Notes: generated from the sequence alone by a model not told the origin. Positions 16,391-24,342 are shown, counted from the first letter of the stretch. The stretch: 64,000 bases of DNA from Sediminicola sp037203765 (GCF_037203765.1 NZ_JBBCAS010000003.1:348939-412938), one strand, 5' to 3'. Numbers and translations are program-made.

Positions 16391-16464
16391 CAAATCTAAG
16401 GCATTTCAAAAAAGGATAAAATGATTTGCGTCATGTTGGGTTATGTCATGTTACATTAAGTTTA
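16391..16464. promoter_or_regulatory. One TGA-N6-TCA box serving two divergent promoters
   Basis: The box TGATTTGCGTCA is at 16422-16433 (centre 16427.5). Leftwards the minus strand has TAGATTTG from 16398 to 16391; rightwards the plus strand has TAAGTTTA at 16457-16464. Both first T bases are exactly 29.5 bp from the centre, so a symmetric activator could drive the HMA-like gene and the ROK kinase at once. Confidence 0.78.
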
Positions 16465-16512
16465 TTTCTGGAACCAGATAAGGTTTCAGTAACCTAAACT
16501 AAAAGACAATCG

Positions 16513-17484
16513 GTGGGAACAATAACGAGAAAGAGGGAGGTAGTACTGGCTCTGGATATTGGAGGCACCTATACCAAGATAGGTTTGGTGGATAAAAATG
16601 GTAACATTATAGGAAAACGTGTTTTTAATACAGGATCCAAGAACTCCTTTCAAGGTTTCGTTCTAAATTTGGAGGAAGAGGTAGGATTGCTAAAGGCAGC
16701 ATCTGGGAACATGGTCAAAATTATAGGTATAGGTATTGGAGCGCCAAATGCCAATTTCTATACAGGGCAAATGGAGCACCCTCCCAATTTTAAATGGGGA
16801 GATACTATCCCTATTTCTGACACTATTTCTTCACTATTTAAATTACCGGTGGTACTTGCAAATGATGCCAATGCAGCGGCATTGGGGGAGTACAAGTATG
16901 GTATGGCAAAGGAGTTGAAGCATTTTGTTGTTCTGACTCTGGGAACAGGTCTTGGTAGCGGTATGGTGGTAGATGGCAAATTGTTACTTGGCGCCAATGG
17001 CATGGCAGGGGAGCTGGGTCATGTAAATGTAGATCCAGAGGGCAGGAGCTGTAATTGCGGTCTAAAAGGTTGTTTGGAAACCTATGCTTCGGTTACAGGG
17101 ATTAAAAGGACCGTTTTTGAGCTGTTGGGTGAGTTAAAGGAGGAATCGATTTTAAGAAAGGTCAGTTTTGATAAGATGACAGGGGAAATGATAGCAGAGC
17201 AGGCTATAAAAGGGGATGTAATTGCCCTGAGGGCATTTGAAATTACCGGTGAGATTCTTGGGAGTAAAATGGCAGACACCGTTGCCCATTTAGACCCTCA
17301 GGCATTTATTTTGACAGGTGGATTGAGCAAGGCCGGGAACGTGTTGTTGAAACCGGTAGTGGAACATATGGAGGCAAATCTTTTTGGTGCCTATAAAGGA
17401 AAGGTGAAGGTATATCTTTCTACCTCAGAAAGTGCAGATGCCGTTCTTGGTCCTGCGGCCCTGTTTTGGCAGGACGTACCGTAA
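16513..17484 (+). CDS. ROK-family sugar kinase (glucokinase-like)
   Basis: A 323-residue ROK protein that phosphorylates a hexose, probably glucose, with ATP. ATP-binding DIGGTYTK is at 15-22, the catalytic aspartate is in ANDANAAALGE (D118), the sugar-binding E-x-G-H is E167-H170, and the ROK zinc site is C-N-C-G-L-K-G-C (C180, C182, C187). There is no helix-turn-helix, so it is an enzyme and not a NagC-type repressor. The start is GTG at 16513: an in-frame stop lies 18 bp upstream and no ATG is available before the domain. It is driven from the bidirectional box. Confidence 0.9.
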   Translation: MGTITRKREVVLALDIGGTYTKIGLVDKNGNIIGKRVFNTGSKNSFQGFVLNLEEEVGLLKAASGNMVKIIGIGIGAPNANFYTGQMEHPPNFKWGDTIPISDTISSLFKLPVVLANDANAAALGEYKYGMAKELKHFVVLTLGTGLGSGMVVDGKLLLGANGMAGELGHVNVDPEGRSCNCGLKGCLETYASVTGIKRTVFELLGELKEESILRKVSFDKMTGEMIAEQAIKGDVIALRAFEITGEILGSKMADTVAHLDPQAFILTGGLSKAGNVLLKPVVEHMEANLFGAYKGKVKVYLSTSESADAVLGPAALFWQDVP

Positions 17485-17522
17485 GGATACGGACAACAAG
17501 GATATTTGCCATTCTTTGAAGA

Positions 17523-17565
17523 TGATATTAATCATTTCTCATAGACATTTTAGCACCTACATTTA
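17523..17565 (+). promoter_or_regulatory. TGA-N6-TCA box plus -7 element for the usp at 17584
   Basis: The box TGATATTAATCA is at 17523-17534 and TACATTTA at 17558-17565, with the standard 29.5-bp spacing. The predicted transcript starts about 14 nt before the ATG. Confidence 0.77.
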
Positions 17566-17583
17566 AGGTTGTAGTAATAATAA

Positions 17584-18429
17584 ATGGCCATGATGAAAAT
17601 ATTAATACCCACCGATTTTTCTGATAATGCATGGAATGCCCTAGTCTTTGCTATGGCCCTATTTGCCAAGGAGAAATGTGAATTTCTTTTGTTTCATGTA
17701 AATCCGATCGTCTATACTGGAGCAGAGAACTCCGTTATAGTTCCCCACCATATTTTAAAAGAAACAGTAATAAAAGAGAGCCAGGCGAAGCTTAAAATAC
17801 TGATTGACAAAATTGAAAAAGAGTACACCAATAAGAACCATAGTTTCCAAAGCAGGACAGTCTATGATTTTTTTGTGGATGCCATCAAATTTCAATTGAC
17901 AGAGTCAGAAGCAGATCTTATAGTGATGGGGACCAAAGGGGCTACTGGACTTAAAAAGGTCACTATTGGCAGTAATACGGGCCATGTAATCACAAAAATA
18001 AAATGTCCCCTTTTGGCGGTTCCCGAAGATGCAAAATTTGACGGCTTGAAACAGATCATGTTTCCAACGGATTATCATACAGGAATTGATATTAAGGTAC
18101 TGGACCATTTAAAAAAGGTCATGGAGCTGCATGATTCAAGTTTAAATATTGTTCATATGGTATCCAAAGATGACGAGCAGCTCTCCAAAGAACAGCACAG
18201 GAACAAGGAGTTTTTGACCGATTATTTTTCCAACTCCAATTATGGCTTTCAACGGGTTACGGGTACAAGATTAGAAGAGGCTATTCAAAATTTTGCAGAA
18301 AGCAAAGAAATGGACATGATTGTCATGGTGGCAAAAAATTTAAATTTTATTCAACGAATATTGTTCAGACCGCTGGTGGAACAAATTAGTTATCACATCC
18401 ATACCCCATTCCTTGTACTTCATGAATAG
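17584..18429 (+). CDS. Universal stress protein, tandem UspA (second domain degenerate)
   Basis: A 281-residue tandem Usp with its own promoter. Domain 1: MKILIPTDFSDNAWNALVFA, with nucleotide loop GTKGATGLKKVTIGSNT. Domain 2: KQIMFPTDYHTGIDIKVLD onwards, ending LNFIQRILFRPLVEQISYH...TPFLVL without a glycine loop. ATG codons at 17590 and 17593 are alternative starts; the latter fits the family best (MKILIP). It follows the ROK kinase by about 100 bp, which contain the box. Confidence 0.92.
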   Translation: MAMMKILIPTDFSDNAWNALVFAMALFAKEKCEFLLFHVNPIVYTGAENSVIVPHHILKETVIKESQAKLKILIDKIEKEYTNKNHSFQSRTVYDFFVDAIKFQLTESEADLIVMGTKGATGLKKVTIGSNTGHVITKIKCPLLAVPEDAKFDGLKQIMFPTDYHTGIDIKVLDHLKKVMELHDSSLNIVHMVSKDDEQLSKEQHRNKEFLTDYFSNSNYGFQRVTGTRLEEAIQNFAESKEMDMIVMVAKNLNFIQRILFRPLVEQISYHIHTPFLVLHE

Positions 18430-18475
18430 CACATGCACAGTGACCGTCAAAAAATGACAGAATGCAAGGAATAAC

Positions 18476-18518
18476 TGACCGATATCATGGTTTTGGGAAG
18501 ATTACACCGTTAATTTTA
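18476..18518 (+). promoter_or_regulatory. TGA-N6-TCA box plus -7 element for the usp pair at 18539
   Basis: The box TGACCGATATCA is at 18476-18487 and TAATTTTA at 18511-18518, with 29.5 bp from the box centre to the first T. The predicted start near 18523 is about 16 nt before the ATG. Confidence 0.77.
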
Positions 18519-18538
18519 AAATATAAAACACACCTGTA

Positions 18539-19387
18539 ATGAGAAAAATTTTAATTCCAACCGATTTTTCAGCAAATGCCTATAATGCCATCAGTTATGC
18601 GTTGAAGCTATTCAAGAGTGAGGAAGCCACCTTTTATTTGATGAATACCTATACCCCTGCGGTATATCAATCAGAGTATCTGCTTTTTAGTCCCGGCCAG
18701 ATTGGTCTGGGGGATATTTATCAGCAGAATTCCGAGAAAAAATTGAACGAAGTCAAGGCATGTATCCTGGAGGAATTTGACAACCCAAAACATACAATTA
18801 TGATCCATTCGGCATTCAACACCTTGGTCTATGAAATAGTTGAGACCGTGGAGAATGAAAATATTGATGTGGTGGTCATGGGGACACAAGGGGCAACAGG
18901 TGCCAAGGAAATTTTATTGGGAACAAATACGGTCCATGTCATCAAAAATGCGAAATGTCCTGTTTTGGTGGTACCTCCCAATTATGGGTATAAAGTGCCG
19001 GAAGAAATTCTTTTTCCGACAGACTACGAGGTAAATTACAACAAAAAACAAATGGAACAGTTACTGAACATAGCTGGGATCCATGGCTCCAACATAGATA
19101 TTCTCCACGTATCCACCGGAAACGAATTGACTGCGGATCAATTGGAAAACAAATCAAAACTGGGAGCATTACTCTCGGATATCCCGCATAGATACCATGA
19201 TGTCAGTGATCAGGAAATTATCACGGCCATTAATAACTTTCAATCAGGAAAGAAGATCAACTTATTGACTATGATACGTAATAAGCACACATTCTTGGAA
19301 AGACTTTTTATAGAGCCTATAATAAAAAAAATAGGTTTTCACGTGACCATTCCATTTCTGGTGTTGCCTCATCATTCAAAAGGGTAA
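18539..19387 (+). CDS. Universal stress protein, tandem UspA (second domain degenerate)
   Basis: A 282-residue tandem Usp. Domain 1: MRKILIPTDFSANAYNAISYA and GTQGATGAKEILLGTNT. Domain 2: EEILFPTDYEVNYNKKQMEQ to HTFLERLFIEPIIKKIGFH...IPFLVL. The next usp begins 4 bp after its stop, so the two are co-transcribed. By its loop and ending it is closest to the 13467 and 14328 genes. Confidence 0.92.
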   Translation: MRKILIPTDFSANAYNAISYALKLFKSEEATFYLMNTYTPAVYQSEYLLFSPGQIGLGDIYQQNSEKKLNEVKACILEEFDNPKHTIMIHSAFNTLVYEIVETVENENIDVVVMGTQGATGAKEILLGTNTVHVIKNAKCPVLVVPPNYGYKVPEEILFPTDYEVNYNKKQMEQLLNIAGIHGSNIDILHVSTGNELTADQLENKSKLGALLSDIPHRYHDVSDQEIITAINNFQSGKKINLLTMIRNKHTFLERLFIEPIIKKIGFHVTIPFLVLPHHSKG

Positions 19388-19391
19388 GTCC

Positions 19392-20237
19392 ATGAAACAT
19401 ATCCTAGCACCTACCGATTTTTCCAATGATGCCTATAATGCACTGTACTTTGCCACGCAGCTTTTAAAAAGAGAAAACTGTACTTTCTATCTCCTGAACA
19501 GTTTCAATGAAAAAACACCTTTGCTATCAAAGAAAGCAGAAACCAAAAAGGGAAAAGAACAGATGTACGCCCTACATGCAGAATCAAAAGAAGGCCTCCT
19601 TAGAATGAAACACAGGATTACCCTGGATACAGGATTTAAGAATCATGTTTTTGAAACCCTCTCCTTAGAGGGCGATCTTACCGAAACGTTGGATAAACTT
19701 GTGAAAGAGCTGCATATTGATTTGGTGGTCATGGGGAATAAGGGGGTTACAGGTGCCAAAGACCTCTTCATGGGAAGTAATACCACGAGGGCCATAAATG
19801 TTGGACTGGCATGTCCCATTTTGACCATACCCAAAGAAATAGATTTTAAGTTGCCCAAACATCTTGCCTTGGTCACCGACTATAAGAAGTGTATCGGTGC
19901 AGATCAAATTTCTGTTATTCTGGACATAGCAAAACTTTCCGGGGCTACGGTCCGCGTGATGCACATTAATGAAAAAGAACGTTTGGACAAGTTTGAAACC
20001 TCTAATATGAATACCCTTTCCCACTATTTGGAAGGGGTGGACCACAGCTTTCATTGGATGCCCAAATTTGCTTCAAAAACAGCGGTGATCCAATCATTTT
20101 TAGAAGAAATTGAAATAGACTTTTTGGTAATGTTCAATACGCAGCACAGTGTTCTTGAAAAAATATTCAGAGAACCGGTGATAAAAAAAGTAGCCTTTGA
20201 TATAGAACTCCCGTTCTTGGTTGTAAACGCCTCATAA
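19392..20237 (+). CDS. Universal stress protein, tandem UspA (second domain degenerate)
   Basis: A 281-residue tandem Usp, eighth and last in the window. Domain 1: MKHILAPTDFSNDAYNALYFA with GNKGVTGAKDLFMGSNTTRA. Domain 2: KHLALVTDYKKCIGADQI to HSVLEKIFREPVIKKVAF...LPFLVV. It lies 4 bp after the previous usp. No clear terminator follows before the box of the next gene. Confidence 0.92.
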   Translation: MKHILAPTDFSNDAYNALYFATQLLKRENCTFYLLNSFNEKTPLLSKKAETKKGKEQMYALHAESKEGLLRMKHRITLDTGFKNHVFETLSLEGDLTETLDKLVKELHIDLVVMGNKGVTGAKDLFMGSNTTRAINVGLACPILTIPKEIDFKLPKHLALVTDYKKCIGADQISVILDIAKLSGATVRVMHINEKERLDKFETSNMNTLSHYLEGVDHSFHWMPKFASKTAVIQSFLEEIEIDFLVMFNTQHSVLEKIFREPVIKKVAFDIELPFLVVNAS

Positions 20238-20329
20238 TAATTCACATTTTATGCAACATCCGCCTTGCCGAAATAATCTTTCACGGGTTTTGATGAATTT
20301 GGGCGATAAAGGCTAAAATCACCCTAGAC

Positions 20330-20372
20330 TGACTTGAATCATTTTGTAGTAGGGATAGATTTCTTAATTTCC
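20330..20372 (+). promoter_or_regulatory. TGA-N6-TCA box with weak -7 before the helical protein gene
   Basis: The box TGACTTGAATCA is at 20330-20341. The element at the regional distance is TAATTTCC (20365-20372), which keeps TA and TTT but not the last bases. It is the rightmost box found. Confidence 0.6.
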
Positions 20373-20433
20373 ATAGGCTGCTCATAGGATGCAACGCCTA
20401 CGAAGGCAATATTTTAATTTATCCCAGATAGAG

Positions 20434-20877
20434 ATGAACACTAAAGAACGTAATAAGAGCTATATAGAATGGTTGAGTCCACAGGAAATGCACGAGATGT
20501 CCAACCTATGGTTTTCAGAATTGATGTTTTTCAAGGACGAACAATTGTTTTTGAATGATCTGATTAAATCCTACACCATTAAATTAACGAATAAGGATGT
20601 ATTTGAGCAGAGCAAGGAATTGATAAGTGCCCTTCTCCATGCTGAAAAGGATTTGGTCACCTTGATGAAAAAAGTACAACTCCACAGTAATCAACTGGAG
20701 ATCATGGTAGATGATGTGGACCAGCTAAAGATGGAAAAGGCCTATAAAGAAACACATAATCAGTTAACAATGGCCGTAATGGAATATGGGTCCCAGTATA
20801 GATCAATTAAAGAGCAGTTGTTCAAATTGGTATCCAAGGTCATGAAATCGGACAAACAAAAAAGATTGCTGAATTAG
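20434..20877 (+). CDS. Helical hypothetical protein (paralogue of 5044-5463)
   Basis: A 147-residue, all-helical, charged cytosolic protein that shares the W-(F/K)-S-(E/D)-L-(M/L)-F-(F/Y)-K-D...F-L-x-x-L-I pattern and overall length with the protein at 5044-5463. The start at 20434 (MNTKERNKSYIEW) is chosen over an ATG 45 bp upstream, which lies just after the predicted transcript start and adds dissimilar residues. No known domain or catalytic motif. It is a single-gene unit ended by a strong terminator. Confidence 0.7.
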   Translation: MNTKERNKSYIEWLSPQEMHEMSNLWFSELMFFKDEQLFLNDLIKSYTIKLTNKDVFEQSKELISALLHAEKDLVTLMKKVQLHSNQLEIMVDDVDQLKMEKAYKETHNQLTMAVMEYGSQYRSIKEQLFKLVSKVMKSDKQKRLLN

Positions 20878-20920
20878 TCTGATTTGAGTAAGTCGGAATT
20901 CTTGAACCGATTTACAGAAT

Positions 20921-20952
20921 AATGGGCATCCGTAAGGTTGCCCATTTTTTTT
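20921..20952 (+). terminator. Rho-independent terminator
   Basis: AATGGGCA and TGCCCATT pair over a 10-nt loop and run into eight T. It closes the transcript of the 20434 gene and marks the right edge of the boxed region. Confidence 0.8.
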
Positions 20953-21032
20953 AACAATAAGGTTAAAAAGCATTGGGGCTTAATCATATGCGATAGTATT
21001 TATTTCGATTGGGAACATATAAAAATTTGAAA

Positions 21033-21101
21033 ATGGGCATTTTAGGGGCTATTAAAACTATCCTAAAGGGGACAGCTACACTAACGGTCTTTCTTGGGTA
21101 G
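21033..21101 (+). CDS. Possible 22-residue amphipathic peptide
   Basis: The ATG at 21033 opens a short frame (M-G-I-L-G-A-I-K-T-I-L-K...) with an amphipathic hydrophobic character, ending 28 nt before the copper-protein gene. It lies just downstream of the 12-mer shared with the DUF808 promoter region. It could equally be chance. Confidence 0.2.
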   Translation: MGILGAIKTILKGTATLTVFLG

Positions 21102-21129
21102 GACAGTAGGAACGCTAACACCAAAAATT

Positions 21130-21456
21130 ATGCTCATGAATACGACCTATGAAGATTGTATCAAGGCTTGCCAACAGTCATTGATCGATTGTCAAAATTG
21201 TCTTACCGTTATGGCCGGCAAAGAAAGTATGAACGATTGTCCCTACTGCTGTATGCTCTGTATAGATGCATGCTTATCATGCTTAAAGTTTATGGTGGCC
21301 GACAGTAGTTTCGCAAAGCAATATTGCCAATTATGTGCAGATGTCTGCGAATGGTGTGCTTCTCAATGCGATGAACATAAGAATAAATACTGTAAACTGT
21401 GTGCTGAAAGCTGTAGGAGGTGTATGGAAGAATGCCGTAAGATAGCTGCAGCATAA
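21130..21456 (+). CDS. Cysteine-rich four-helix copper-storage-like protein
   Basis: A 108-residue protein with 20 cysteines spaced mostly as C-x2-C and C-x3-C along predicted helices (for example DCPYCCMLCIDACLSCLKF and YCKLCAESCRRCMEEC). This is the layout of the Csp/DUF326 four-helix bundle, whose cysteine-lined core stores Cu(I). There is no signal peptide, so it would be a cytosolic Csp3-like form. ATG codons at 21130 and 21136 are both plausible starts; the family core begins at NTTYEDC. Confidence 0.85.
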   Translation: MLMNTTYEDCIKACQQSLIDCQNCLTVMAGKESMNDCPYCCMLCIDACLSCLKFMVADSSFAKQYCQLCADVCEWCASQCDEHKNKYCKLCAESCRRCMEECRKIAAA

Positions 21457-21504
21457 TTAATAAGGGATTGGTAGTCCAAGAAGGAGGAGAGGAGATAAAG
21501 ATTT

Positions 21505-23031
21505 ATGGCAATAATAGGAAACCTAATAAAAGGATTTATTGAGGTCAAGGATGCGTTGACATCGGAGATAGATCCCATTGAAGAGCAAAGATCGGTTCTG
21601 TGTCAATTACTGGAAAAAGCAAGGGATACCGACTTTGGTGTTCAGTATGCATTTAACGAAATTCTGGAATCAGAGGACATATCCAATTCTTTTGCCGAAA
21701 GAGTCCCATACTTTGATTACGACCGTATCCACAACCAATGGTGGCATAGACTGCACCAGCATGAAGAAAATGTAACCTGGCCGGGAAATCCTTCCTATTT
21801 TGCACTGAGCTCAGGAACTACGGGCAAAGAAAGCAAAAGAATTCCGGTAACGGACGAAATGGTCAATGCCATAAGGCAGGCAGGAATAAAACAGGTATTT
21901 GCCCTGAGCAATTTTGACCTCCCTCCCGATTTTTTTGAAAAGGAAATATTGATGTTGGGAAGCTCCACGGATCTCTCCAAGAAGAATAACCATTTGGAAG
22001 GGGAAATAAGCGGAATAAGTGCCAGTAATATCCCAACCTGGTTTCGAGGGTATTATAAACCAGGACAAGAAATCTCCCAGGTGGAGGATTGGGACGAACG
22101 AGTACAGAAAATTGCGGAAAATGCCCCTAAATGGGATATAGGTGCCATTAGTGGGATACCTTCGTGGATAGAGCTCATGTTGCAAAAAGTTATTGCGTAC
22201 CACAACTTGGAACACATCCATGAAATTTGGCCCAATCTCCAAGTATATACCTCAGGGGGAGTGGCCTTTGGCCCCTATGAAAAGAGTTTCAATGCCCTGA
22301 TGGGCAAAAAAATCACCATTATAGACACCTATTTGGCCTCAGAGGGATTTATTGCGTTTCAGGCTAGGCCAGAGACCTCGGCCATGCAATTGGTTACCGA
22401 TAATGGTATATATTTCGAATTTGTGCCCTTTCATCCAGATTATATCAATCAAGATGGTTCCTTAAAGAAAGATGCTCCGGTTTTAACGCTTCCCGAGGTG
22501 GAAGTGGGAAAGGAATATGTGTTGCTGATCAGTACAGTATCCGGGACGTGGAGATATGTGATAGGGGATACCATAGAATTTACGGATACCGCCAGGGCGG
22601 AAATAAAGATCACGGGAAGAACCAAGTTCTTTTTGAATACGGTAGGTTCCCAATTATCCGTAAATAAAATGGACGATGCCATTAAGAACCTGGAGGACTG
22701 TTTTGAAATCAAGGTTCCGGAATACACCTTATGTGCCAAAAGGATTGATGGTGAATTTTATCATTGTTGGTATTTGGGTACCGAAGACCATGCCATAGGG
22801 GAGGAACTTGCCAAAGAGTTGGACACTTTTTTGATGGGTGCCAACAAGAATTATAAGGTCGCAAGGTCCAAGGCCCTGGAAGGTGTAAGGGCAACTGTGG
22901 TTCCTCCAGATGTATTCTATGAGTGGAATGCCCGAAACAAGAAAAAAGGAGGACAGGTAAAAATGGAAAGGGTCATGGGAGAAGCGAAGTTTGCCGAATG
23001 GGAAACATTCGTACAGGAATTGAGTCTATAG
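21505..23031 (+). CDS. GH3-family acyl-adenylating enzyme
   Basis: A 508-residue GH3 (auxin-responsive promoter family) protein of the ANL adenylating superfamily. The phosphate loop is SSGTTGKESKRIP (near 103), the second motif YLASEGF (near 278), the third YVIGDTIEFT (near 355). Plant members join amino acids to acyl hormones; bacterial members have mostly unknown substrates. The gene stands alone, 48 bp after the copper protein and converging on the zincin gene with 13 bp between stops. The carboxylate it activates cannot be read from the sequence. Confidence 0.88.
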   Translation: MAIIGNLIKGFIEVKDALTSEIDPIEEQRSVLCQLLEKARDTDFGVQYAFNEILESEDISNSFAERVPYFDYDRIHNQWWHRLHQHEENVTWPGNPSYFALSSGTTGKESKRIPVTDEMVNAIRQAGIKQVFALSNFDLPPDFFEKEILMLGSSTDLSKKNNHLEGEISGISASNIPTWFRGYYKPGQEISQVEDWDERVQKIAENAPKWDIGAISGIPSWIELMLQKVIAYHNLEHIHEIWPNLQVYTSGGVAFGPYEKSFNALMGKKITIIDTYLASEGFIAFQARPETSAMQLVTDNGIYFEFVPFHPDYINQDGSLKKDAPVLTLPEVEVGKEYVLLISTVSGTWRYVIGDTIEFTDTARAEIKITGRTKFFLNTVGSQLSVNKMDDAIKNLEDCFEIKVPEYTLCAKRIDGEFYHCWYLGTEDHAIGEELAKELDTFLMGANKNYKVARSKALEGVRATVVPPDVFYEWNARNKKKGGQVKMERVMGEAKFAEWETFVQELSL

Positions 23032-23044
23032 TAGTTCCATAGAA

Positions 23045-23635
23045 TTAAAGATCTCTTTGTTCCACCATCAACATAATCTCCTCAGGTGACAAATAATACC
23101 TATTGATCCTGGCCCTGTAGGTATCGGTAATCTCCGCATGGTTAAGAATGTAATTTTTGGTTTCCAATATGTATTCCTCCATGCCATGTGCCACAGCAAA
23201 GCAATCTGCTGTGCGTTCGGCCTCTATGATGTAATCTGGCGAGAACAGATATTTTAGTCCAAATGCCATTAAATCCAAGTTGCTCCTATTTTTATAATCT
23301 ATGATATGTCCCAGTTCGTGGCCAAACCATCCTATCAGAATATTGGACGGCATATCCTTAGTTTTATATTCCCTATCTGCAATTTTAAAGTTTTCGCTGA
23401 TCAATATTACATACTCCCTGTCATTCTTGGATCGGAAAAAACTGCCAAAGGTAGGCCTTGCCTGCATGGTCGATTTTTTAATGTTCTTTTTGAACTTAAA
23501 GGTAATCTTGGTATTGCTCAGCTTGGGGTAATGGGAAAGGGCAATGGTAGCCTCTTTCTCAATGGATTTGGGCATGATGTGATTGGCGTTCAAATTATAG
23601 ATGATCATAAAAGTAAGAATTAATAAATAGCGCAT
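23045..23635 (-). CDS. Exported zincin-like metallopeptidase-family protein
   Basis: A 196-residue protein with a short N-terminal signal-like segment (RYLLILTFMIIYNLNA) and a zinc-peptidase motif HELGH (around residues 110-114, context GWFGHELGHIIDY), followed by EAERTAD, which provides a likely third ligand 30 residues on. Substrate unknown. Length is small for a protease, so it may process a specific target or be a degenerate peptidase. No operon partner. Confidence 0.7.
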   Translation of the reverse strand: MRYLLILTFMIIYNLNANHIMPKSIEKEATIALSHYPKLSNTKITFKFKKNIKKSTMQARPTFGSFFRSKNDREYVILISENFKIADREYKTKDMPSNILIGWFGHELGHIIDYKNRSNLDLMAFGLKYLFSPDYIIEAERTADCFAVAHGMEEYILETKNYILNHAEITDTYRARINRYYLSPEEIMLMVEQRDL

Positions 23636-23796
23636 TTTCTAAACTGAAAAAAGTGAAAAACTGTAATTGAACACGTTAATTTCACCTTATGGATTAATGA
23701 TAATTATATATAATAATGTAATGATTTTCAACTAGATAACAATGAGCGCAGATGGTTTAGGGTAAAGAAAGTATCATTAGAGTTATTTTTGAGGGG

Positions 23797-23919
23797 ATGG
23801 AAATTGCAATCACTAAAAAGACCCAAGATTTGTTTTTAGCTAAGGTATTCATCTGTCTTTTGGGGATTGTGTCAATCTGGACGGCTATAGAGCACGTTCT
23901 ACAATTTATAAATAGTTAA
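23797..23919 (+). CDS. 40-residue single-pass membrane protein
   Basis: The ATG at 23797 follows a purine-rich GAGGGG and opens a 40-codon frame: a short charged start (ITKKTQDLF) then a hydrophobic segment LAKVFICLLGIVSIWTAI. The stop is 10 bp before the ATG of the ArsC-like gene, suggesting coupling. Function unknown. Confidence 0.45.
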   Translation: MEIAITKKTQDLFLAKVFICLLGIVSIWTAIEHVLQFINS

Positions 23920-23929
23920 ATTGACCGTT

Positions 23930-24334
23930 ATGAAAGATAAAAACATTTTAGAAATGGGAACAATTGCCAAAGATGATCAACAAGTGACGCTATATTATAA
24001 CTCGGAAAGTGCTATTGGAAAACAGACCTATGCCTATATCACGGCATCTTCCAAAGAAATACAACCTATTGATGTTACCAAGGAAAAAGTTACGGGTACC
24101 CAATGGGCGGCGTTGGCGGATAAATTGAACGTGGATATTGCAGATTTTATAGACACGGACCACCCTAAATTTCAGGAGATGTATGGAGATAAGGATGTGG
24201 ATCTGAATGAAACGGATTGGATCAAGGTATTGCAGGAGCAACCTGAGGTGATCTCCTGGCCAATAGTGGTCAATGGGAACCAATTTTTGCTTGTGAAAAA
24301 TCCTTCTGATATTGTAAAACACATCAACCAATAG
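23930..24334 (+). CDS. ArsC/Spx-like thioredoxin-fold protein without cysteine (paralogue)
   Basis: A 134-residue protein aligned along its length with the one at 4428-4796: QQVTLYYNSES matches RQITLYYSSKS, then GKQTYAYI/AKQTLAYA, KVTGTQWAAL/PLTGTQIAEI, DTDHPKF/NQDHPIY, ETDWIKVL/EDDWIKMI and a C-terminal SWPIVV. Like its paralogue it has no cysteine at all, so redox chemistry is excluded. The ATG at 23930 is preferred to a TTG three codons earlier. It ends in a strong terminator shared with the convergent AraC gene. Confidence 0.82.
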   Translation: MKDKNILEMGTIAKDDQQVTLYYNSESAIGKQTYAYITASSKEIQPIDVTKEKVTGTQWAALADKLNVDIADFIDTDHPKFQEMYGDKDVDLNETDWIKVLQEQPEVISWPIVVNGNQFLLVKNPSDIVKHINQ

Positions 24335-24342
24335 ATTGGGGC

